Shown here piece after piece: positions 57,846-64,000 of a DNA stretch of 64,000 bases. Source of the DNA: Candidatus Thorarchaeota archaeon (lineage in GTDB: Archaea; Asgardarchaeota; Thorarchaeia; Thorarchaeales; Thorarchaeaceae); the NCBI GenBank assembly GCA_003345555.1, contig PRDJ01000057.1, forward strand, positions 1 to 64,000. The letters run 5' to 3'. The position numbers and the translations under genes were made by a program. A model generated the notes under the pieces. The model worked only from the letters and a program-made list of their open reading frames with translations, did no database searches and was not told the origin of the DNA. The first letter of the stretch is position 1; each line of letters opens with the position of its first letter.

Positions 57846-58649
57846 CCTGAGCTGCCTGAGCTAGAAATAATCGCAGAAAGACTGACCGAGGCTCTCGCTG
57901 GCGAAATGATTGATGGAGTTGTAGTCCATAATCACCTTGTGATTCATGGCGGTACTGCGGATCAATTTGCAGAGACTGCAAAGGGCAAGTCATTCCTTGC
58001 TTTCCGCGCAGACGGGAAGTTTCTGATTATGAACTTGAGCGATTCTCTTGAGATTCTTGTCAATCCGATGCTGACAGGTAGGTTTAGGATATCCGCGAAG
58101 CAGAGATCGGCTCTAAAATCGGACATCTTCTCAATCCAAACAGGCAGAGGCACCCTCTGGTATGCTGACAAAAAATCGATGAGCCGCGTTTACATCATAA
58201 TGCAAGGAGATGAAAACAGGGCCGCCGGGTTCGAAGGAAGAGGGCCCTCCGCTCTCGACCCCGCTTTGACTCTCGAGGTTTTTAGAACACGTGTTCCAAG
58301 GTTCCAAGGGCAAATCAAGAATGTGTTGCAGAATCAGCGGTTTGTAAAGGGAATCGGTAATGCGTACGCAGATGAGGTTCTGCTCTATGCGGGGATTCTG
58401 CCATTTCGAAAACGGAGCTCCTTGAATGATGGTGAAATAGTCAAGTTATACGACGCTATGAGGAGCGTCCTTGGACGATATCGTGAAATGCTATCGCACA
58501 AGGGACTTGAGGACTTGGGGCCAGAGAAACGTGATTTCCTGATGATTCACAATAAAGGCGGCGGAATATGCCCGCTCTGTGGCGGCCGTATATCTGAGGT
58601 GACCGCTAATAGGTTCAAGACAAGTTACTGCCAGACCTGCCAGAAGTGA
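57843..58649 (+). CDS. Formamidopyrimidine-DNA glycosylase (Fpg/MutM, Nei family)
   Basis: A bifunctional glycosylase/AP lyase that removes oxidised bases. The N-terminus PELPELEIIAERL provides the catalytic Pro and Glu. The helix-two-turn-helix has VKGIGNAYADEVLLYAGILP, and the C-terminal zinc finger is CPLCGG...CQTC. Fpg uses its N-terminal Pro amine as nucleophile, so initiation must occur one codon before it; that codon is ATT (57843). The only normal start nearby, GTG 57834, would leave Met-Thr-Leu-Ile ahead of the Pro. A rare AUU start, or an ATG-to-ATT change or error, is inferred. Fpg is uncommon in archaea. Confidence 0.9.
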   Translation: MPELPELEIIAERLTEALAGEMIDGVVVHNHLVIHGGTADQFAETAKGKSFLAFRADGKFLIMNLSDSLEILVNPMLTGRFRISAKQRSALKSDIFSIQTGRGTLWYADKKSMSRVYIIMQGDENRAAGFEGRGPSALDPALTLEVFRTRVPRFQGQIKNVLQNQRFVKGIGNAYADEVLLYAGILPFRKRSSLNDGEIVKLYDAMRSVLGRYREMLSHKGLEDLGPEKRDFLMIHNKGGGICPLCGGRISEVTANRFKTSYCQTCQK

Positions 58650-58716
58650 GATTAAGGCGATACGCTAATCAATGGGCTAGACTGCCAATGGCAACTGTCA
58701 GGAGAGCTGACATCCG

Positions 58717-59898
58717 ATGGATAAGTGGGAAGAGAACTTCCTCAGAGACATTGTCGAACTCGACACAAACAGCGAACAGAAGAAGAACTACGTTGAGTGC
58801 TCCAAGATCATTGGGAAGTATTGCGAAGAGGCGGGACTTCGCGTTGACGTTTTCGACGGAAAGCCGGGGGGCATATCACAACCGAACATTGTCGCCACTC
58901 TCAATGCAGGAGCCAAGCAGACGCTCCTGCTCTGTGTTCATTACGATGTGGTGCCCGCCGGGGACGTCGCTGCTTGGAAGAAGCCGCCGTTCAAGCTCAC
59001 TGTTGAAGGCGACAAGGTCTACGGTCGAGGCGCGGCAGATAACAAGGGGAACATCGTGGCGGCTGTGAGTGCCGCAAGGGATCTCATCAAGAAGCGTAGC
59101 TCCAAGGTCAACTGGAAGATACTAATCTCACCGAACGAGGAGATTGGCGGAGAGTGGGGAATTGAATACCTGATGAATGGTCCACCGAAAATCAGGGGCG
59201 ACTTCGCAATCGTTGTTGATTCCGGTCCTGCTTACGTGAGCATTGGCGCAAGCGGCATTCTCGCAGGCACGATTACTGTTCACGGGACACAAGGGCATGC
59301 CGGCTACCCTTTTGCTTTCAACAATGCTATCCACCTATCCATCCCTCTTCTCAACGTCATGCTCGACTATGTTGACGTTCGGGGGAAGGTTGAATCAAAG
59401 CTGCTCGCACCACCAGGAAGCCCACACAAGAACCTCTGGGGACGATTCTCTCTAACTGTTTACAACGCAGGCACGAAGACCAATATCATCCCCGGAAAAG
59501 CTGAGATATCCTTCGACTGCAGGCTGATTCCCGAAGAGAAACCCGATGATGTCGCGAGAAACCTGGAGCAGTTTTTCGAGAAAGCGAAGGAAGAGACCGG
59601 TGTCGATGCCTCCTTGGAGTTTATGACAAAGGCGAATGGCTGGGGCTCAGATCCCAATAACAAGTACATGAAGGCCTTTGCTGTGGCTGTGAGAGAGGCT
59701 GTTGGTGAGGATGTCCCGATGGCAGCAGATCTCGGTGGGAATGATGGTCACTACTTCACATCCCTTGGCATCCCGACGGCATGCTTTGGCACAATTGCCG
59801 ATGACACCCGCTTTCATGGTATCGATGAATTCATGCGCATTGCAGATTACGAGAAAGTCAAGAAGGTCCTGACCTATTTCGCGGAGAAGTGGAAGTGA
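58717..59898 (+). CDS. M20-family metallopeptidase/deacylase
   Basis: A dinuclear zinc hydrolase of 393 residues (ArgE/DapE/carboxypeptidase G2 group). Metal site: LCVHYDVVPAGD (His and Asp), the bridging Asp in GRGAADNKGN, the Glu pair in SPNEEIGGEWG, and Asp in VVDSGPAY. A dimerisation domain (about 180-290) follows, with GTQGHAGYP as lid His motif. The last His ligand is in TRFHGIDEFM. Substrate could be a peptide or an acylated amino acid. The next gene starts directly at its stop codon. Confidence 0.92.
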   Translation: MDKWEENFLRDIVELDTNSEQKKNYVECSKIIGKYCEEAGLRVDVFDGKPGGISQPNIVATLNAGAKQTLLLCVHYDVVPAGDVAAWKKPPFKLTVEGDKVYGRGAADNKGNIVAAVSAARDLIKKRSSKVNWKILISPNEEIGGEWGIEYLMNGPPKIRGDFAIVVDSGPAYVSIGASGILAGTITVHGTQGHAGYPFAFNNAIHLSIPLLNVMLDYVDVRGKVESKLLAPPGSPHKNLWGRFSLTVYNAGTKTNIIPGKAEISFDCRLIPEEKPDDVARNLEQFFEKAKEETGVDASLEFMTKANGWGSDPNNKYMKAFAVAVREAVGEDVPMAADLGGNDGHYFTSLGIPTACFGTIADDTRFHGIDEFMRIADYEKVKKVLTYFAEKWK

Positions 59899-61023
59899 AT
59901 GACCGACCTCAGCAATCTTCAGATTGGAGTCCCCGGGCCCTTTCTGCCGCCGTGGGAAAATGCCGCAAAGAATGCTCGTCTGATTGACTCCTTGGGTTAT
60001 GACAGCATGGCTTTTCCAGACCACTTTTCGGGTTTTGTTCCCGAAAGCATCTGGACACCTGACATAACGCCCTTGGCCATGATTCAGCAGTCTCCTCATA
60101 CGTTCTTCGAGATGAGCACGATAATGGCAGCATGCGCGGCTGTGACAGAGAGAGTGAAACTCATCTCGTCGGTGACTGAGCCGATAAGACGGAGCCCAGT
60201 GCTATTGGCACAGACATTTCTGACGCTTGACCACGTGAGCGGTGGCAGAGCAATTATGGGAATTGGTGCAGGAGAGGTTGAGAACGTCGAGCCCTACGGG
60301 TTCAGTTACTCAGGGCAAGTAGGGCGGCTCAAAGAGGCTCTTGAGATCATTGAACGAATCTGGTCGACCCAAGAACCTTTCGACTACGAAGGCCATTTCT
60401 ACAAGCTCAAGGATGCCGTCATGTCTCTTCGTCCCGCGATTCAGGATCGTCCTCCTCAGATATGGGTTGCAGCTCATGGTCCGAGAATGCTTGACATTGC
60501 GGCGGAGTTTGGTAATGGGTGGATACCTACCTTACTTCGTCCTTCTATCTATGGTCAGAGTCTCAAGAGAATCTTGGGCAATAGGAAGAAGCTTGGAAAG
60601 ACCGGCCCATTCACCGCTGCCATATGGAACTGGAGCATTCTCGATGACGATGAATCGGAATGCGAACGTCTGATGCACACTCCTCTTGCCAAAGCGTTCG
60701 CATTACTCTATCCGGGAAGCGAGTGGAAGAGACTGGGACATAAGCATCCGTTTGGAGACGATTTCTATCCGCTTCGAGACTATGTTCCGATGCGCTGTGA
60801 ACGGGAGAGAGTCCTAAGAGCAATCGAGGAAGTACCTGATGCTGTTCTTCACGAGTTCTACATGTGCGGTTGTTGTGATGACATGATCAAGAAGCTGGAG
60901 GAGTACGTCCGACAGGGGCTTCAGCACATCATCCTATGGAACACTACAGGCATGTTCGACCTTGACAAGACACGGTCTTCATACAAGGTAATGAAAGAGG
61001 TTCTCGCCTACGTCAAAGGATAG
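59899..61023 (+). CDS. Luciferase-like, F420-dependent-type oxidoreductase
   Basis: A TIM-barrel protein of 374 residues of the luciferase-like superfamily, in archaea mostly users of coenzyme F420 (Mer, Adf). Typical segments are NARLIDSLGYDSMAFPDHFS, TERVKLISSVTEPIRRSPVL, LDHVSGGRAIMGIGAGEVEN and PPQIWVAAHGPRMLDIAAEF. A Cys-rich patch near the end (MCGCCDDMIKKLEEY) is not a usual feature. It starts at the stop of the peptidase gene and ends 1 nt before the ITPase gene, so it is the middle of a three-gene operon. Confidence 0.88.
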   Translation: MTDLSNLQIGVPGPFLPPWENAAKNARLIDSLGYDSMAFPDHFSGFVPESIWTPDITPLAMIQQSPHTFFEMSTIMAACAAVTERVKLISSVTEPIRRSPVLLAQTFLTLDHVSGGRAIMGIGAGEVENVEPYGFSYSGQVGRLKEALEIIERIWSTQEPFDYEGHFYKLKDAVMSLRPAIQDRPPQIWVAAHGPRMLDIAAEFGNGWIPTLLRPSIYGQSLKRILGNRKKLGKTGPFTAAIWNWSILDDDESECERLMHTPLAKAFALLYPGSEWKRLGHKHPFGDDFYPLRDYVPMRCERERVLRAIEEVPDAVLHEFYMCGCCDDMIKKLEEYVRQGLQHIILWNTTGMFDLDKTRSSYKVMKEVLAYVKG

Positions 61024-61024
61024 T

Positions 61025-61573
61025 ATGATCGTGGTCACGGGGAACCCGCACAAGCTACTTGAGATACGGCCACTCTTCGAGAAACATGGGATACGGATTG
61101 AGGTCTCACAAGTTGACAAGATGGAAGTCAAGTCTGATGATGTTGTTGTAGTAGCACGTGAGGCTGCAAAGGCGGCCTATCGTGTCCTCAAGCGTCCGCT
61201 CGTCATCGATGATACGGGTCTTTACATATCTGCATTGAGCGGTTTTCCCGGGGCTTACGCGTCATTTGTGCAGAAGACAATCGGTAACCTTGGTATTCTC
61301 AAGCTCATGGAGGGGATTACCGATAGGACAGCGAACTTTGTCACAGCAGCGGCCTATGCGGATGGCAAGAATATCGAAGCATTCGTAGGTGAAATGCCCG
61401 GTCGAATCGCGCTTGCGCCATCAGGTAGAGAGGGTTTTGGGTATGATCCAATCTTCATCTGTGATGGTGAGATGCGAACATATGCCGAGATGAGTTTCTC
61501 GGAGAAGGTTGCAGTATCGCACAGGACCAAGGCGTTTGCTTCGTTACTTGACTGGTACGACCGAGTTCGCTAA
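61025..61573 (+). CDS. Non-canonical purine NTP pyrophosphatase (RdgB/HAM1 family)
   Basis: A house-cleaning enzyme hydrolysing dITP, XTP and similar nucleotides to monophosphates. The family motifs are complete: VTGNPHKLLEIRP at the N-terminus, LVIDDTGLYISALSGFPGAY, GREGFGYDPIF and SHRTKAF. Length, 182 residues, is normal. ATG 61025 lies 1 nt after the stop of the luciferase-like gene. Together with the Fpg enzyme upstream it suggests a damage-control theme. Confidence 0.95.
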   Translation: MIVVTGNPHKLLEIRPLFEKHGIRIEVSQVDKMEVKSDDVVVVAREAAKAAYRVLKRPLVIDDTGLYISALSGFPGAYASFVQKTIGNLGILKLMEGITDRTANFVTAAAYADGKNIEAFVGEMPGRIALAPSGREGFGYDPIFICDGEMRTYAEMSFSEKVAVSHRTKAFASLLDWYDRVR

Positions 61574-61577
61574 CAAC

Positions 61578-61585
61578 GCTTAAGA
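61578..61585 (+). promoter_or_regulatory. TATA-like element GCTTAAGA
   Basis: Lies 28 nt upstream of GTG 61613. It implies a leader of only a few nucleotides for the TrmB-like regulator. Confidence 0.5.
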
Positions 61586-61612
61586 CAGGGGTCAGTAGTA
61601 ACATCTCTGCTG

Positions 61613-62389
61613 GTGCACCTATTGTCTGCTAGCGAGAAGGCAGTGAGGGCTCTGAAGAACTTGGGTCTCACTGAATACGAGACTGCTTCCTACTTGGCTC
61701 TTGTTGAAAAGGGTCCCATGTCAGCATCTGAGATAAGCACAAAGTCACTCGTGCCATACTCACGAATATACGACGTGCTGACCCGGCTTGAGGAGAAAGG
61801 CTTCATACAAGTGAGGCGTGCTCGTCCGACCGTGTATGTTGCGAAAGCACCCACCGAAGTTGTACGCCTCGTTCGGTTGGCATGGGAGGACAAGATTGAC
61901 AAGTCAAGCAAGGTAGTAGTCGGAGAGCTTCAGCCGCGTTTCGAACGAGAGGTCCAAGCAACGACCCGAGACGTCTGGGTCATGCATGGCAAAGCGTCCA
62001 TTCTGGCAAAAGCCATCGAGATGCTGACCTCCGCTAGGGAGGAAATCAAGTTATCCATTCCACATCTTGACCCAGACTCTGGTGATATTGCCTCGCTCGC
62101 TGACAGAGTTCTTCAGGTCAAGACGGAGAGAGTCTACATTCTGACATCTCAGGTTGCTGAATCGGTTAGAAACCTGATTCCGAGCAACTTCGAAATCAGA
62201 ATCCGACATGTGTTCGGGGCTGGGCTTGTTGTCGACGGGCGGGAGACACTGATAATGCTCGCAGGTGCGACCGAGGACTGGGACTCAGAGTTCTTAGGTG
62301 TATACTCGAGTCATGCCGTATTCGCAGCTATGGGTGGCGCGTATTTCGATAGTCTATATGCTTCCTCGCAGCCCTTCAAGACACGCTAG
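61613..62389 (+). CDS. TrmB-family transcriptional regulator
   Basis: A regulator of 258 residues. The N-terminal TrmB winged helix is unmistakable: LKNLGLTEYETASYLALVEK, SASEISTKSLVPYSRIYDVL, LEEKGFIQV. The C-terminal part (about 110-250) is the PLD-like TrmB sensor domain (VWVMHGKASILAKAIEML, SAREEIKLSIPHLD). TrmB proteins usually respond to sugars or other small molecules. It starts at GTG 61613 and carries its own promoter element. Confidence 0.9.
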   Translation: MHLLSASEKAVRALKNLGLTEYETASYLALVEKGPMSASEISTKSLVPYSRIYDVLTRLEEKGFIQVRRARPTVYVAKAPTEVVRLVRLAWEDKIDKSSKVVVGELQPRFEREVQATTRDVWVMHGKASILAKAIEMLTSAREEIKLSIPHLDPDSGDIASLADRVLQVKTERVYILTSQVAESVRNLIPSNFEIRIRHVFGAGLVVDGRETLIMLAGATEDWDSEFLGVYSSHAVFAAMGGAYFDSLYASSQPFKTR

Positions 62390-62391
62390 TC

Positions 62392-62399
62392 GTTTAAAT
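62392..62399 (+). promoter_or_regulatory. TATA-like element GTTTAAAT
   Basis: Lies 3 nt after the TrmB gene and 63-70 nt upstream of the next start. It suggests a separate transcript for the double-HTH regulator. Confidence 0.4.
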
Positions 62400-62464
62400 C
62401 AAAGGCATAGCACTACCAATCGGCATAATGCAAAGCGGCAGAGCGGATTGCCGAAAAGGACTTG

Positions 62465-63841
62465 ATGTCAGTGCCGGAAAGCGACATCTCTCAGGACCTA
62501 GGAGCTGGTCTCTCGCCTTCCGCGAAAGCCTTGCTTCAGGTGCTTGCACGTATGGAGCTTGGAGAAGAGACCGAGGTTTTCCAAGAGAACCCCGACACAA
62601 GAAACCTCAGTATGATGGTTAGTACATTTCGCGGAAGTCTACCGTCGGCCCTCCAGAGACGACTAGCAGGTCTCCCGGGAGTGGGCAGGTTCTCTACAAT
62701 CACACAGAACGACCTCATTTCGTTAGTCACCGAACTCTGGGCAGACAACCTATCGCGTTTCAGCGGCACCGAGATTGCAGTATTGAAGGCTTATGCAGAG
62801 ACACCTAGTGTGAGTCTGAATGATTTGGCAACGAAGATGCACATGAGTTACCCACAGGCAAGGAGGGCCTACAAGAGACTGCGAGATTCAGGCGTTCTAC
62901 AGGTAAGAGGGCTGCTGAATATCGATCAATATGGAATAGAGCGGATGCTACTGGCTCTCAAATCGCCCAGTCTCGCTATTAGCGGACCATACGTGGAAAA
63001 ATCGCTCTTTATCGATGGCCCTTCACCCTCCGCATATCTCGTTACTGCTCATCCCACAGAACGAAAGGAGGAGTTCCTTCAATTGGTCAAGACCTTGAGG
63101 AGTGCAGCGGATGGGGTTTCGCTTTGGCATCTGTCAAAAGGCAAAGTTGGATTCTCAGATGCATACCTTCATCCCGGAAGAGGACAATGGAAACTAGACT
63201 CTCTTCAGTTTCGCTTGGCATGTCGTGGTGGTGGAGATTCCATTGTGCTTGGTGAGTCCACTTCCCCGCCCGCAGGTGCCCCTAATCCCACACCAGCTGA
63301 GCTTCCGATAATCGATCAACTCCGTATGAATTATGAGTGTACAGCAGCAGAGGTCGTGGCATCGACAGGAGTGTCTGAGAGCACTGCGTTCAGGAAGTGT
63401 CGAGAACTGAGAGAGAGCGGCCTTGTCGAACCCCGGGCACAGATTGCCATCCCAAACCTCACAGAACATGTACTTGCTGTGGTCTCCCCAAGTGCCGCTG
63501 ATGACGTGGTACGCGCTTGGAAAGCTCTACCGGTGACCTACGTCACAAAGATTCGGAACATTGAGAACCCGGCAGAGAACAGAATACTGCTTATTGCTGC
63601 TCTTCCACGAGGTACAAGCAGAGACCTTGTGAGTATATTACACTCTGAGTTCAGCCGCGCCGACAACTATGTGGCTCAGATCGTGTCTGCAGGAACCGAG
63701 AGTTTCGTCTCGACAGCTGCGATGTTCGACCGGAAGAGCAGGTCTTGGCGATGGAGTCAAGGAGACTTCTTTGATGTTCGGTCATACGGTGTTGTTCGAA
63801 ATGAGGCAGAGACAAGCAAGGTCCCGATTGACTTGGCTTAA
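62465..63841 (+). CDS. Regulator with two winged-helix/Lrp-like modules
   Basis: A protein of 458 residues containing two DNA-binding HTH units: one near 105-155 (AVLKAYAETPSVSLNDLATK, SYPQARRAYKRLRDSGVLQV) and one near 280-325 (IIDQLRMNYECTAAEVVAST, STAFRKCRELRESGLVEPRA). Each is followed by an alpha/beta segment resembling the Lrp/AsnC ligand-binding domain. The N-terminal 90 residues are unique. ATG 62465 and the adjoining TTG 62462 are equivalent starts. The targets are unknown; the neighbours are a TrmB regulator and RNase Z. Confidence 0.72.
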   Translation: MSVPESDISQDLGAGLSPSAKALLQVLARMELGEETEVFQENPDTRNLSMMVSTFRGSLPSALQRRLAGLPGVGRFSTITQNDLISLVTELWADNLSRFSGTEIAVLKAYAETPSVSLNDLATKMHMSYPQARRAYKRLRDSGVLQVRGLLNIDQYGIERMLLALKSPSLAISGPYVEKSLFIDGPSPSAYLVTAHPTERKEEFLQLVKTLRSAADGVSLWHLSKGKVGFSDAYLHPGRGQWKLDSLQFRLACRGGGDSIVLGESTSPPAGAPNPTPAELPIIDQLRMNYECTAAEVVASTGVSESTAFRKCRELRESGLVEPRAQIAIPNLTEHVLAVVSPSAADDVVRAWKALPVTYVTKIRNIENPAENRILLIAALPRGTSRDLVSILHSEFSRADNYVAQIVSAGTESFVSTAAMFDRKSRSWRWSQGDFFDVRSYGVVRNEAETSKVPIDLA

Positions 63842-63901
63842 TGTGAGGCAGAGGCACAAGCGATATCTGCACTAGCATGTCCCAGTAGTCCGGTCCTGTC
63901 G

Positions 63902-64000
63902 ATGTTGCGAGTTGTCTTCCTAGGCACGGGGGGTTCAATGCCAACCGAAGGAAGGAACTTGCCAGCATTTGCGGCAGAATTCAACGGTTGGGTTCTGCTG
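63902..64000 (+). CDS. RNase Z (tRNA 3' processing endonuclease), N-terminus only
   Basis: The last 99 nt encode 33 residues beginning MLRVVFLGTGGSMPTEGRNL, the diagnostic opening of RNase Z metallo-beta-lactamases (FLGTGG-x2-P-x3-RN). The enzyme cuts the 3' trailer from tRNA precursors. The gene starts at ATG 63902, 60 nt after the double-HTH regulator, and continues beyond the window edge, so the HxHxDH motif is not visible. Confidence 0.85.
   Translation, partial: MLRVVFLGTGGSMPTEGRNLPAFAAEFNGWVLL

Noticed and set aside
1-64000. CRISPR arrays, insertion sequences or prophage genes
   Set aside because: I saw no regularly spaced repeats, transposase motifs, integrase or phage structural genes; the CARF-like regulator is not accompanied by cas genes.

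Overview
The window reads as a stretch of chromosome from an Asgard archaeon. Direct evidence: a complete archaeal exosome superoperon (proteasome alpha, SBDS, Rrp4, Rrp41, Rrp42, eL43, Brix protein, Pcc1, prefoldin beta), archaeal TATA elements a short distance upstream of many starts, and eukaryote-like cytoskeletal and trafficking proteins: a full-length actin (36727-37866), a two-domain gelsolin (57154-57750) and a protein with two arrestin folds (48218-49063). Many genes start at TTG or GTG. Thorarchaeia-like is my best guess for the lineage, by inference only.

Layout. 1-3.4 kb: a tungsten aldehyde oxidoreductase cut by the window edge, an SCP2 protein, an AEC permease and a coiled-coil protein. 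3.5-6.8 kb: a metal-uptake ABC system with a NikR-type regulator and a palindrome between the divergent units. 6.9-14.6 kb: the proteasome/exosome superoperon ending in a DHH phosphoesterase. 14.6-17.7 kb: an ECF transporter module without a substrate-binding subunit. 17.8-26.7 kb: the first three enzymes of histidine degradation (HutU, HutH, HutI), scattered among zinc-ribbon and membrane proteins. 26.8-31.5 kb: RNA modification genes (Cgi121, Tan1, Sua5), a phosphoribosyltransferase, and an overlapping nucleotidyltransferase / CDP-alcohol phosphotransferase pair.

31.5-36.3 kb is the least ordinary part: a cytosolic FG-GAP propeller, a small protein with cysteine motifs like the primase large-subunit Fe-S domain, an HD-domain dNTPase-like enzyme, and a two-gene operon joining a winged-helix/CARF-like regulator to an RNase III-fold protein that has lost part of its active site. 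36.7-47 kb: actin, a radical SAM/SPASM enzyme, a glycyl radical enzyme with its activase, a flavin-binding-like protein and a Na/phosphate symporter. 46.9-54.6 kb: two paralogous winged-helix/ferredoxin proteins flanking the arrestin protein and a TPP enzyme-dehydrogenase-SCP2 operon. 54.6-64 kb: a DNA methyltransferase followed by an apparent ATPase-less MCM relative, gelsolin, an Fpg glycosylase with an apparent AUU start, an M20 peptidase/luciferase-like/ITPase operon, two regulators, and the first codons of RNase Z.

I see no CRISPR array, insertion sequence, rRNA or convincing tRNA gene. A 27-bp hairpin occurs twice in intergenic DNA (37881 and 40569). The only gene-free stretch longer than 300 bases is 36331-36726.
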